A DNA stretch of 64,000 bases from Haliscomenobacter sp965225875 (GTDB lineage Bacteria > Bacteroidota > Bacteroidia > Chitinophagales > Saprospiraceae): contig NZ_CBDDBS010000001.1 in the NCBI RefSeq assembly GCF_965225875.1, positions 62,001 to 126,000 on the forward strand. Direction: 5' to 3'. Below, piece after piece: positions 17,696 through 26,040 of this stretch; position 1 is the first letter of the stretch, and every line of letters starts with the position of its first letter. Position numbers and translations under genes: made by a program. The notes under the pieces are model-generated. The model ran no database searches, was not told the DNA's origin, and saw only the letters and a list, made by a program, of their open reading frames with translations.

Positions 17696-17902
17696 TGGGT
17701 GCGCCTCGTTTCTTACTGCTAATAATTCAGATGAGGCGCAAAATTACAAAAATTAGTAAATGTTTGGTGGATCAACTTCGGTGGCTTGTTTTTAAGACAG
17801 GTATGCACAAATTGATCCCTCCAGTTCCAGCCAGCACCAAATGGCCTTAAGCATCAGCCTTATTTTTGATAGAGCTGCTACAAAGTAAAACGCCACTAAG
17901 CC

Positions 17903-18478
17903 CTATTTGCGAAAGCGATCCGGCAAAAAGTACCACAAGGGGATGCCCACAAAAATCAAAAAAGACAAATACACCGAAACAAAAGCCAGTGGAATGGAGG
18001 CCAGGTATAATAATGTCGACACCAAATTACTCCGTTGAACCACTGCGTTGTAGGGCAATAATTGAGCATCCACTTCCTCGTATCGGCGCAATAAAAAGAA
18101 CCCAAAGGCATTGAGAAAGAGGATAAACCCATAAAACATCACCGCCTGGGGTAAAAAGGGATGCAATGCCAAAAAGTTGGTTGGCATGGGAATCAGCGAC
18201 ATGGCAAAGAGCAAAAACATGTTGTACCAAACCAGCTTGGACGTGGAATGAGCAATCCGGTCGAACATGGCATGGTGGTTGAGCCACATGATGGCAACCA
18301 CCACAAAACTCAACATGTAGGACAAGATTTTTGGCACCACTGCCTCCAATGCCTTCCATACATCCTGATCTGAAAAATCTTTGGCCAGCTCGGGTATTTT
18401 TAAATCAAAGGCCATAATCGTGATGATGATGGCAATCACCCCGTCGCTGAATGCTTCAATGCGGTTTTTAGACAACAT
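17903..18478 (-). CDS. TMEM175-family (DUF1211) membrane protein, potassium-channel-like
   Basis: 191 residues with five to six transmembrane helices. The N-terminus carries the family signature RxxxFSD (R6-I-E-A-F10-S11-D12), followed by GVIAIIITIMAFDLKIPE. Bacterial TMEM175 proteins are homologues of the lysosomal K+ channel and form tetrameric potassium-selective pores in which this motif stabilises the first helix. WLNHHAMF in the third helix is also typical. No regulator is adjacent. The small membrane protein at 18553-18735 lies just upstream in the same direction. Confidence 0.85.
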   Translation of the reverse strand: MLSKNRIEAFSDGVIAIIITIMAFDLKIPELAKDFSDQDVWKALEAVVPKILSYMLSFVVVAIMWLNHHAMFDRIAHSTSKLVWYNMFLLFAMSLIPMPTNFLALHPFLPQAVMFYGFILFLNAFGFFLLRRYEEVDAQLLPYNAVVQRSNLVSTLLYLASIPLAFVSVYLSFLIFVGIPLWYFLPDRFRK

Positions 18479-18552
18479 ACTTAAAAGTTAAAGCGATAAT
18501 TAAATGTAAGCCATTGCCCATTATTCTTAGATGCTCCTTTGGCCATCGCCAT

Positions 18553-18735
18553 CTACATCCCCAGGTTTTTCAAAGCTTCGTATACCAAAAAGGCTGGCCA
18601 AAAAACAGCCTTAAAAATCCCTACCAGGCCCATCCAGAAACTGGTGGCGTGGGAAATGTAATAGACGAGAGCTCCGATGAAGCCCATTCCATAAACCGAG
18701 TTGCTAGCAGCGTGACGTTGAATTTGTTCTTTCAT
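18553..18735 (-). CDS. Small membrane protein of unknown function
   Basis: 60 residues from the ATG at 18735; a longer frame begins at a TTG (18792) with a low-complexity QQQLKPQ stretch and is less likely. It has an amphipathic start (MKEQIQRHAASNS), then two hydrophobic segments: GMGFIGALVYYISHAT and FWMGLVGIFKAVFWPAFLVY. The FWMG..G..KA..WPAFLVY pattern is one I have seen in short Bacteroidota and Proteobacteria membrane proteins, but no function is known to me. It shares orientation with the TMEM175 gene 74 bases downstream and may be co-transcribed with it. Confidence 0.6.
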   Translation of the reverse strand: MKEQIQRHAASNSVYGMGFIGALVYYISHATSFWMGLVGIFKAVFWPAFLVYEALKNLGM

Positions 18736-18893
18736 TTGTTGGAGAGTTTGTGGTTTAAGTTGTTGTTGTTTTTGCTTTGTTAAAAATACCAATATAAGTG
18801 GAAGTGTTGATTTTTTTATGGGTTGTAACTTTAGTAGAGTAGGTGAAAATCAGGGCATAAAATCCCTTCTATCCGAACAAGAAAAAATGCATC

Positions 18894-19300
18894 ACTCGTG
18901 CCGCAGGCGCGAGCAAAATCCGCGTGGATCCGTTTAATCCGCGTCCTCCGTGCTGCCATTGTATCGCTTTGGTGTGTCGCTTTAGACCAATGTCATTGAC
19001 TTTAGAAAAAAGGTGCATTCAGTGCAAAATTGTGCTGATGTCTGCCAACCCCCGACCCCTGAAAGGGGAGTACATTTTACGTATGTTTAAAATTTTGTCT
19101 TTCAGTTAAAAAGGGGTAAATTTTCAAGCTTACGTAGGCTGTACTCCCCTTTCAGGGGTCGGGGGTTCTGAGGCAAAAGCACACAACCAAATTCAACGCA
19201 AAACTCCTAGTCAATGACATTGGGCTAAAGCGACACAATAGCAGCGCGGACGCGGATGAAACAGATCTACGCGGATTTTGCTCGCGCCTGCGGCACGAGT
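18894..19300. repeat. ~407-bp nested hairpin upstream of the LRR-ROC-TIR gene
   Basis: The outermost arms (18894-18925 and 19269-19300) are perfect 32-bp reverse complements. Pairing continues inward: ATCCGCGTCC, then CAATGTCATTGAC (18988-19000 with 19210-19222). An inner perfect 27-bp stem (19047-19073 with 19141-19167) contains CCCCTGAAAGGGG, itself palindromic. The left arm carries a small extra duplication around TCGCTTT. The two ORFs inside are fragments of the repeat, not genes. It makes up most of the 698-base gap 18736-19433. Confidence 0.9.
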
Positions 19301-19433
19301 TGGGGCTTTTTTATAAAACACTTCAGGCTTTGCCCAGCCACAAAAATCAACTGCTCATTCCGAGTGGGGTATAGTAGTCCCCAAAAATATTTTTTAATTT
19401 GGGCCTGTCATTCAAAATCCCAAGCCATACAAC

Positions 19434-22400
19434 ATGACCCAACTCGCCCTGGACCTTATCTCAGAAAACAAAGCTAAGCATGCTCGTGGAGAGGATGCCT
19501 CTTATCTTGATCTTGGCAATTGTGGCCTGACTGAAATGCCTGATCTTTCTGGAATGGATTGGGTGGAGATACTTGTTCTCAGCGATTCATGGTATGAAAT
19601 GGATGGGAATTATATATACTATAGCAAAAATACTGGTACTAAAAATAGCTTCTCAGGTACTTTCTACTTAGTACTGCCAATTAGTCTTAAAAAACTAGTG
19701 GCATATGAATGCAATATCACTAAAATTGAACTGCTAAATGACGCACCCAATTTAGAGTCAGTAAACCTTTCTTATAACCCCATTAGTACCTACTCCTTTC
19801 TTGAAAAAGCACCCAATATTAATTGGCTTAGACTATGTGGTAATCAAATCTCCGACGCGCGATTTTTGGAAAAATTGACCAACCTAAACTCCCTTGACAT
19901 CAGTTCCAATAAAATCTCCGACGCTAGCTTTTTGGAAAAATTGACCGGACTCACTACCCTCTACCTCAGTTACAATCAAATCTCCGACGCTAGCTTTTTG
20001 GAAAAATTGACCGGACTCACTACCCTCTACCTCAGTTACAATCAAATCTCCGACGCTAGCTTTTTGGAAAAATTGACCGGACTCACTACCCTCTACCTCA
20101 GTTACAATCAAATCTCCGACGCTAGCTTTTTGGAAAAATTGACCGGACTCACTACCCTCTACCTCAGTTCCAATCAAATCTCCGACGCTAGCTTTTTGGA
20201 AAAATTGACCGGACTCACTACCCTCTACCTCAGTTCCAATCAAATCTCCGACGCTAGCTTTTTGGAAAAATTGACCGGACTCACTACCCTCTACCTCAGT
20301 TCCAATCAAATCTCCGACTGGCGATTTTTGGAAAAATTGACCGGACTCACTACCCTCGACCTCAGTTCCAATCAAATCTCCGACGCTAGCTTTTTGGAAA
20401 AATTGACCGGACTCACTACCCTCGACCTCAGTAACAATCAAATCTCCGACGCTAGCTTTTTGGAAAAATTGACCGGACTCACTACCCTCGACCTCAGTTA
20501 CAATCAAATCTCTGATCTTGAACCTTTATTGACGCTGATAAAAAAAGGGGTTCCTGTGACCTTGGAGAAATATGGGGATGGAATAAACCTTCATGAAAAT
20601 CCACTCATCAACCCGCCCATCACAATCGTCGAACAGGGCAACCCCGCCATCCTCGAATACTTCCGCCAAAAAGAAAAAGCGGGCATCAAACCCCTGCTCG
20701 AAGCCAAAATGGTACTACTCGGCGAGGGCAGAGCCGGCAAAACCTCCCTCGCCTGCCGCATGCTCGGCAAGGAGCTACCCAAACAAGAAGACCGTACCCA
20801 GGGGGTAGACATCGTCATCGGGGAGTACCGTTTTCCAGTGGAGGAGGGTGAGTTTGTGCTGCACATTTGGGATTTCGCTGGGCAGGACAAATACAAGCCG
20901 CTACACCAGTTTTTTTACACCGAAGGTGCAGTCTACGTCATGGTAGCCGATAGTGGCAATGCACAAACGGATTTTGCTGATTGGTTCGAAACTACCGAGA
21001 TGTTCGGTGGCGAGGGCAGCCCACTCCTGGTTGCACTCAACGAGTTCCGGGAAGGTATGGGTATCGGCGCCTTTGACGAAGAAAAATGGCGCAAACAGTT
21101 CCCCAAACTCATCAAGGAAGTACGCTTGGTCAATCTTCTAAGCCAAAATGGCTTCCCTGCGCTCGAAAAAGACATCCGCCACCTGGCCAACCAACTGCCC
21201 CATACCCGCACGGAGTACCCCGCCAACTGGGCGAACATCCGCTCCGAACTCGAACGCCGCCGTGATGAAAACTACATCTCGCTGAAAGAATACCTCGATA
21301 TCTGTAAGCAATTTGACTTACCCGAACGAGAAGGCGCCTTAATCTTGAGCGGCATTTTGCACCGCATCGGTGTGTGTCTGCACTACCAAAAAAGTGAGTT
21401 GCTGCGCCTGCATGTTATCCTGAAAAACGAGTGGGCCACTGCAGCAGTGTATAAAATCCTGGAGGACCAAACTGTTGCAGAAGTCAAAAAAGGCTTTTTC
21501 GATTGGTCCGACCTGCGTCGTATTTGGTCGGACGACAGCTACCAGGATATGCAACCGCAACTGCTCGAACTGATGTGTGAGTTCAAAATGGCCTACCCGC
21601 TGCCCAATGGCAAGGAGTTTGTTACGCCGCCACTACTGCCGAGCACTTCTCCACATGACTGGGATTTTCCGGTGGGTGAGGCCATCGAGGTACGGGTGGA
21701 GTACGAGTTTTTGCCAAAGGCCTTGATGACCCAGTTCATCGTCAGCCGCCATACCGATATTGACCGGGGGCGCACGTTGGTTTGGCGAGAAGGTGTGGTG
21801 CTGCGCTGGTCGGCAGATACCCTGGCACAAGTCTCCAAAATCAAATCGCGCGGACGTGATGCCCTGCAAATCCAGGCCCTGGGCAGCGAGCGGCGCGGAT
21901 TGTTGACGGCCATTCTAAAAACCCTGCGCGACCTGCACGAGGAATACCGGGGCATCCGGGCGCACGAAATTGTGCCCTGCCCCTGCGAAGGATGCCGCAC
22001 GGAGAAAAACCCGCAGCACTATTTTGATTTTAAAAACCTGAGCAACCGCTTGGAAAAAGGTCGGCGGGTAGTGGAGTGCGATCAGTCTTTGGAGGAGGTG
22101 GATTTGTTGAAAATTTTGGGGGATTTGTTGCTTTTTGAACGTTTGGGAGTTGGGGAGGCCGTGGTGTTGAAAGATATGGATCAGCAGAAACCGGCCACCG
22201 AAACCCAATCCAATGTTCCGCTCGCTTTTTTCTCCTATTCCAAAGAGGATGTTGCGTATCTGCAAGAATTTCAAAAACACTTAAAAACGCTTGAACGTCA
22301 GGGGCTGATTCGGTTTTGGGATGACCGAAAAATCCGCCCGGGGGAAGAATGGGATGATGAAATCAAAAAGGCTTTGAGCCATTCCGACATCGTTTTCCTC

Positions 22401-22646
22401 CTCGTTAGTGTGGATTTTTTAGCCACTGACTACATCTGGAAAACCGAAATTACTGAAGCCATGCTCCGCCACAAAGCGGGGAAGGCAAGAGTCATTCCCA
22501 TAAAAATCAGGCCATGTGATTGGGTCGGGACACCCTTCGCCAAACTACAAGGGCTGCCGCGAAAAGACAAAATCATCGGCTCCAATCCCCAAAATGACGA
22601 GTTGTGGACGGAGGTAGTGAAGGAAATAAAAGAGTTGATCGAGTAG
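19434..22646 (+). CDS. LRR-ROC-COR-TIR protein (prokaryotic ROCO GTPase with TIR effector)
   Basis: 1070 residues from ATG 19434, no signal peptide, hence cytosolic. Residues ~20-375: leucine-rich repeats, nine of them near-identical 22-residue units. Residues ~420-580: Roc GTPase with P-loop GEGRAGKTS (G430-S438, K436) and switch motif WDFAGQDKY (D480, G483, Q484); the base-recognition site reads N536-E-F-R instead of NKxD. Residues ~600-900: COR dimerisation region with a CPCEGC cluster near its end. Residues ~928-1068: TIR domain (FFSYSKEDVAYL ... FWDDRKIRPGEEWDDEI ... SVDFLATDYIWKTEI) with candidate NADase glutamate E1005. In bacteria and plants LRR sensors joined to NTPase switches and TIR effectors act in immunity; here that role is inferred. 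It stands alone. Confidence 0.9.
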   Translation: MTQLALDLISENKAKHARGEDASYLDLGNCGLTEMPDLSGMDWVEILVLSDSWYEMDGNYIYYSKNTGTKNSFSGTFYLVLPISLKKLVAYECNITKIELLNDAPNLESVNLSYNPISTYSFLEKAPNINWLRLCGNQISDARFLEKLTNLNSLDISSNKISDASFLEKLTGLTTLYLSYNQISDASFLEKLTGLTTLYLSYNQISDASFLEKLTGLTTLYLSYNQISDASFLEKLTGLTTLYLSSNQISDASFLEKLTGLTTLYLSSNQISDASFLEKLTGLTTLYLSSNQISDWRFLEKLTGLTTLDLSSNQISDASFLEKLTGLTTLDLSNNQISDASFLEKLTGLTTLDLSYNQISDLEPLLTLIKKGVPVTLEKYGDGINLHENPLINPPITIVEQGNPAILEYFRQKEKAGIKPLLEAKMVLLGEGRAGKTSLACRMLGKELPKQEDRTQGVDIVIGEYRFPVEEGEFVLHIWDFAGQDKYKPLHQFFYTEGAVYVMVADSGNAQTDFADWFETTEMFGGEGSPLLVALNEFREGMGIGAFDEEKWRKQFPKLIKEVRLVNLLSQNGFPALEKDIRHLANQLPHTRTEYPANWANIRSELERRRDENYISLKEYLDICKQFDLPEREGALILSGILHRIGVCLHYQKSELLRLHVILKNEWATAAVYKILEDQTVAEVKKGFFDWSDLRRIWSDDSYQDMQPQLLELMCEFKMAYPLPNGKEFVTPPLLPSTSPHDWDFPVGEAIEVRVEYEFLPKALMTQFIVSRHTDIDRGRTLVWREGVVLRWSADTLAQVSKIKSRGRDALQIQALGSERRGLLTAILKTLRDLHEEYRGIRAHEIVPCPCEGCRTEKNPQHYFDFKNLSNRLEKGRRVVECDQSLEEVDLLKILGDLLLFERLGVGEAVVLKDMDQQKPATETQSNVPLAFFSYSKEDVAYLQEFQKHLKTLERQGLIRFWDDRKIRPGEEWDDEIKKALSHSDIVFLLVSVDFLATDYIWKTEITEAMLRHKAGKARVIPIKIRPCDWVGTPFAKLQGLPRKDKIIGSNPQNDELWTEVVKEIKELIE
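19929..20516 (+). repeat. Nine 66-bp tandem repeats within the LRR coding region
   Basis: Unit starts: 19929, 19995, 20061, 20127, 20193, 20259, 20325, 20391, 20457. Each encodes FLEKLTGLTTL(Y/D)LS(Y/S/N)NQISD plus two residues (mostly AS). Units are almost identical even at silent sites; differences are concentrated in a Tyr/Asp codon, a Tyr/Ser/Asn codon and one AS to WR change. Two more diverged units lie just upstream. This is recent in-frame amplification. Confidence 0.95.
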
Positions 22647-22803
22647 ATATCGGTTGTGGGTGCCTGGGGTCAAAACATGGGCCTTTTATCAAAGTCTGGC
22701 ACAATACGTAGAATCTAACCGCGTCAGAGGTGGACCGGTTTATAGCACTTGAACCCCCTTTAATTCGAGCCACGTAGTGGCGGCAAGGTAAAGACACAAC
22801 TTT

Positions 22804-23247
22804 ATGCACAAACACACCAAACACAAGCCAGCAAAACAGGACCTCAAACCCACCATCTTACTCGTCCTGACTTCCTTAAGCATCGTATTCCTATTACTAT
22901 TCACCTGGGGAGCTGCACAAAAAGCATGGATCATGCTCGCAGGCACTTCCACCTCTGGCCTGGTCACCGACCTAAAAGTTGCGCCCGCCGGGTTCAAAAG
23001 TACCAGATCCTACGCATTGGTGGTAGAATACAAAGATGCCAGTGGTTCCACCAAAACTTACGAATCCCATATTTATTCGGCTCCCACACTCTACAAGGTG
23101 GGTGAGCAAGTGCCCTTGTGGTATTGGCAGGATCGGGTTTTGCTGAAGTCGATTAAAATGTGGACCAATACGATCCTTTGGGGTGTATTTGGGCTCTTTT
23201 TTGCCTTGGCAAGGTATTTGGTCAAAAAGAGTGAATTCAATCGGTAG
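22804..23247 (+). CDS. DUF3592-type membrane protein
   Basis: 147 residues. A transmembrane helix at about 18-40 (ILLVLTSLSIVFLLLFTWGA), an extracytoplasmic beta domain (about 50-115; GLVTDLKVAPAGFKSTRSYA then LVVEYKDASG; YKVGEQVPLWYW) and a second helix at about 118-138 (TILWGVFGLFFALARYLV). This two-helix frame around a small beta domain with a (V/I)xY.DP-like tail is the DUF3592 layout. Function unknown. It follows the LRR-ROC-TIR gene by 157 bases in the same direction, but nothing shows that the two work together. Confidence 0.75.
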   Translation: MHKHTKHKPAKQDLKPTILLVLTSLSIVFLLLFTWGAAQKAWIMLAGTSTSGLVTDLKVAPAGFKSTRSYALVVEYKDASGSTKTYESHIYSAPTLYKVGEQVPLWYWQDRVLLKSIKMWTNTILWGVFGLFFALARYLVKKSEFNR

Positions 23248-23334
23248 TTTTTTGCATAAAAGTCCCCTTTTCGCCCTCCGTCTTCAAAAAATCACCATAT
23301 CCCCTCCCCCACTTTCCTTTTTCCAGCATTTGCC

Positions 23335-23342
23335 TATCTTCG
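23335..23342 (+). promoter_or_regulatory. Probable -7 box of the S9 peptidase gene
   Basis: TATCTTCG, one base off TAnnTTTG, 21 bases before ATG 23364 in a C/T-rich gap. Confidence 0.4.
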
Positions 23343-23363
23343 GAAGCAAAATTTTGGACTAGC

Positions 23364-25868
23364 ATGAAAAAACTCGTTATTGCCCTGTTTATTTTGGGTT
23401 GCATCACTTTGGGCATGGCCCAAAACAAGCCCAAAGCCAATTATGAACTTGCCGCCCGTTTTTCCCAGCCTAAGGTGGAAAAAATGGTCTTTTCTACCAG
23501 TGTAAGCCCGCACTGGCTCAAAGAATCCGAACGATTCTGGTACCAGTACGAAACCAGTCAAGGCCGCAGTTACTACCTGGTGGATCCCGCCAAGAAGCTC
23601 AAAAAACTGCTGTTCGACAATGTCAAAATGGCCGCCGATATGTCGCGCCTTACGGGTGATCCCTTCGATGCCCAACACCTCGACATCGTCAACCTCAAGT
23701 TCATCAACAAGGAAACCGCGATTCGTTTTGAAGTCAAGAGTAAGTTGGCAGAAGAAGACGAAAAGAAGGATGAGGAAGAGGACGACATGAAACAGAAGAA
23801 GTCGGACGCGCCGCCCAAAAAAGTAAAGCGCACCTTCTACTTTGAATACGACCTCAACACCGGAGTACTCAAACTCCTCGAAGACTACAAAAAGCCCAAG
23901 GACAAACCCACCTGGGCCAGTATCGCTCCCGATTCCTCTTATGTGGTTTTTTCCAAAAACTACAACCTCTACTGGATGGACAAGGCCAATTTCCTGAAGG
24001 CGGTGAAAAAGGAGAAGGACTCTACCATCGTTGAAACCCAGCTGACCACCGATGGCCAGGAACACTACGGCTACCACAGCGGTGTGTTTGGCCAAACCGA
24101 TCTGGAAAAAGAAAAAAACAAGGGCAAACGCCAGGGGGCCAGTGTCCTGTTTTCTCCCGATTCTAAAAAGTTCGCGCTCGTGCGCAACGACAACCGCAAG
24201 GTCAAAGACCTCTGGGTGATCAATTCAATCGCCGAGCCACGGCCAACTCTGGAGACCTACAAATACCACATGCCCGGTGAAAAGGAGGCCCCGCAACAGG
24301 AAATCTGGATTGTAGATTTTCCTTCCAAGTCCATGGTCAAGGTAGCCGCTGATACGACCATGAAAGACCAGGATTTGAACCTCATGCGCGCCCCCCGCCT
24401 GGCCAAAAACCGCGATGACGACCACCAACCCAACCTGTGGCTCGCTCCCAACTCGGATCAATTGTACTTCAGCCGCACCAGCCGCGACCTCAAACGTATT
24501 GATATCTGCGTGGCCGATACCAAAACGGGTGTGTCCAAAAACCTGATTGAAGAACGCCTGAACACTTATGTCGAAACCCGTCCCCTCGGGCTCGTCAACA
24601 ACGGCGAAGAATACATCCACTGGTCGGAACGCGACGGCTGGGCGCATTTTTACCTGCACGACAAAACGGGCAAGCTGAAAAATCAGATCACCTCCGGGCC
24701 TTACCACTGCGAAAGTATTGAAGGCATTGACAGCAAAAACCGGGTTTTGTATTTCCTGGCCAACGGTCGGGAACCGGGCGAAGACCCTTATTTGACCCAC
24801 CTGTACCGCGTCAATTTTGACGGAACTGGCCTAAAATTGTTGAGCAAGGGGGATTTCAACCACACCACTTCCAACAACGACGCGAACACCTTTTTTGTCA
24901 ACAATTATTCCCGCGTCAATACCACGCCGAAATCGGAATTGCTCGACAATTTGGGCACCAAGCTCATGGATTTGGAAACTGCCGATTTGTCGCAACTTTT
25001 TGCCGCAGGCTACAAATTCCCGGAACCCTTCGTGGTCAAGGCTGCTGACGGCATCACCGACCTGTATGGGGTAATGTACAAACCCTTTGATTTTGACTCC
25101 ACCCTCAAATATCCCATCCTCGAATACGTGTATCCGGGGCCACAAACCGAGGCAGTAAACAAGGCCTTTTCCGCAGGCATGGATCGCACCGATCGGCAGG
25201 CGCAATTGGGTTTCATTGTGATCACCATTGGCAACAGGGGTGGGCACCCCAGCCGTTCCAAATGGTACCACAACTATGGCTACGGCAACCTGCGAGACTA
25301 CGGTCTGGAAGACAAAAAAGTAGCCGCCGAGCAACTGGCCGACCGCCACAAGTACATCGACCTCGACAAAGTGGGCATCTTTGGCCACTCCGGGGGCGGC
25401 TTTATGTCAACTGCCGCGATGTTGGTGTATCCCGATTTTTTCAAGGTGGCCGTTTCTTCTTCCGGCAACCACGAGAACAACATCTACAACCGATGGTGGA
25501 GCGAAAAACACGATGGTGTGAAAGAAGTGAAGGACGCCAAAGGCAACATCACTTTTGAATACGACATCGACAAAAACACCGAACTGGCCAAAAACCTGAA
25601 GGGTAAACTACTGATTTGTACGGGCGACATCGACAATAACGTGCATCCCGCCCTGACCATTCGTATGGCCAATGCTTTGATCAAAGCCAACAAACGTTTT
25701 GACTTCTTTGTGTTTCCTGGCCAACGGCATGGTTATGCGGATATGAATGAGTACTTTTTCTGGTTGCGGGCGGATTATTTCTGCAAGCACTTGCTGGGAG
25801 ATTTCGAGGATAGCACGGATATTTTGCAAATGAACCGCGACAAACCCATGAATGCTAAACGGCCATAA
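23364..25868 (+). CDS. S9 family dipeptidyl-peptidase / prolyl oligopeptidase, exported
   Basis: 834 residues with a signal peptide (IALFILGCITLGMAQ). An N-terminal DPP4-like beta-propeller (about 50-520) includes a very charged loop (AEEDEKKDEEEDDMKQKK). It is followed by an alpha/beta-hydrolase domain (about 560-815). The catalytic residues are visible: nucleophile S676 in FGHSGGG, acid Asp755/757 in GDIDNNVHP and H789 in QRHGYAD. The family cleaves dipeptides or acyl peptides, often after proline, from peptide N-termini in the periplasm. It stands alone, followed by a large inverted repeat. Substrate preference cannot be read. Confidence 0.9.
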   Translation: MKKLVIALFILGCITLGMAQNKPKANYELAARFSQPKVEKMVFSTSVSPHWLKESERFWYQYETSQGRSYYLVDPAKKLKKLLFDNVKMAADMSRLTGDPFDAQHLDIVNLKFINKETAIRFEVKSKLAEEDEKKDEEEDDMKQKKSDAPPKKVKRTFYFEYDLNTGVLKLLEDYKKPKDKPTWASIAPDSSYVVFSKNYNLYWMDKANFLKAVKKEKDSTIVETQLTTDGQEHYGYHSGVFGQTDLEKEKNKGKRQGASVLFSPDSKKFALVRNDNRKVKDLWVINSIAEPRPTLETYKYHMPGEKEAPQQEIWIVDFPSKSMVKVAADTTMKDQDLNLMRAPRLAKNRDDDHQPNLWLAPNSDQLYFSRTSRDLKRIDICVADTKTGVSKNLIEERLNTYVETRPLGLVNNGEEYIHWSERDGWAHFYLHDKTGKLKNQITSGPYHCESIEGIDSKNRVLYFLANGREPGEDPYLTHLYRVNFDGTGLKLLSKGDFNHTTSNNDANTFFVNNYSRVNTTPKSELLDNLGTKLMDLETADLSQLFAAGYKFPEPFVVKAADGITDLYGVMYKPFDFDSTLKYPILEYVYPGPQTEAVNKAFSAGMDRTDRQAQLGFIVITIGNRGGHPSRSKWYHNYGYGNLRDYGLEDKKVAAEQLADRHKYIDLDKVGIFGHSGGGFMSTAAMLVYPDFFKVAVSSSGNHENNIYNRWWSEKHDGVKEVKDAKGNITFEYDIDKNTELAKNLKGKLLICTGDIDNNVHPALTIRMANALIKANKRFDFFVFPGQRHGYADMNEYFFWLRADYFCKHLLGDFEDSTDILQMNRDKPMNAKRP

Positions 25869-25880
25869 ATAGTAGGACCC

Positions 25881-26006
25881 AAAGCGACATTTTTTTAGCA
25901 CAAAGAACACAAAGGGTTGCACAGAGAACACAAAGTTAGACGTTGACGGTTCTTTGTGTCCTTTGTGCAACCCTTTGTGTCCTTTGTGCTAAAAAAATGT
26001 CGCTTT
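25881..26006. repeat. 55-bp-arm inverted repeat (AGCACAAAGGACACAAAG family)
   Basis: Arms 25881-25935 and 25952-26006 are reverse complements with about three or four mismatches over 55 bases (AAAGCGACATTTTTTTAGCA... at the ends), around a 16-base loop. It fills the gap between the S9 peptidase stop and the start of the anion transporter. The ends include a run of T, so it may also terminate transcription. Confidence 0.9.
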
Positions 26007-26040
26007 CGTTTTTAACTTCGCGACAAACACCTAAGACATC

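Noticed and set aside
18924..19477. Two short + strand ORFs in and after the hairpin
   Set aside because: Their sequence is mostly the arms of the inverted repeat, and the second overlaps the true start of the LRR-ROC-TIR gene.
19884..20507. 207-codon minus-strand frame with a perfect 22-residue repeat
   Set aside because: It is the mirror of the tandem LRR units; the + strand frame carries the LRR consensus and the rest of the protein.
19929..20516. CRISPR-like regular repeats
   Set aside because: The period is 66 bases with no unique spacers, and it is an open coding frame of LRR units.
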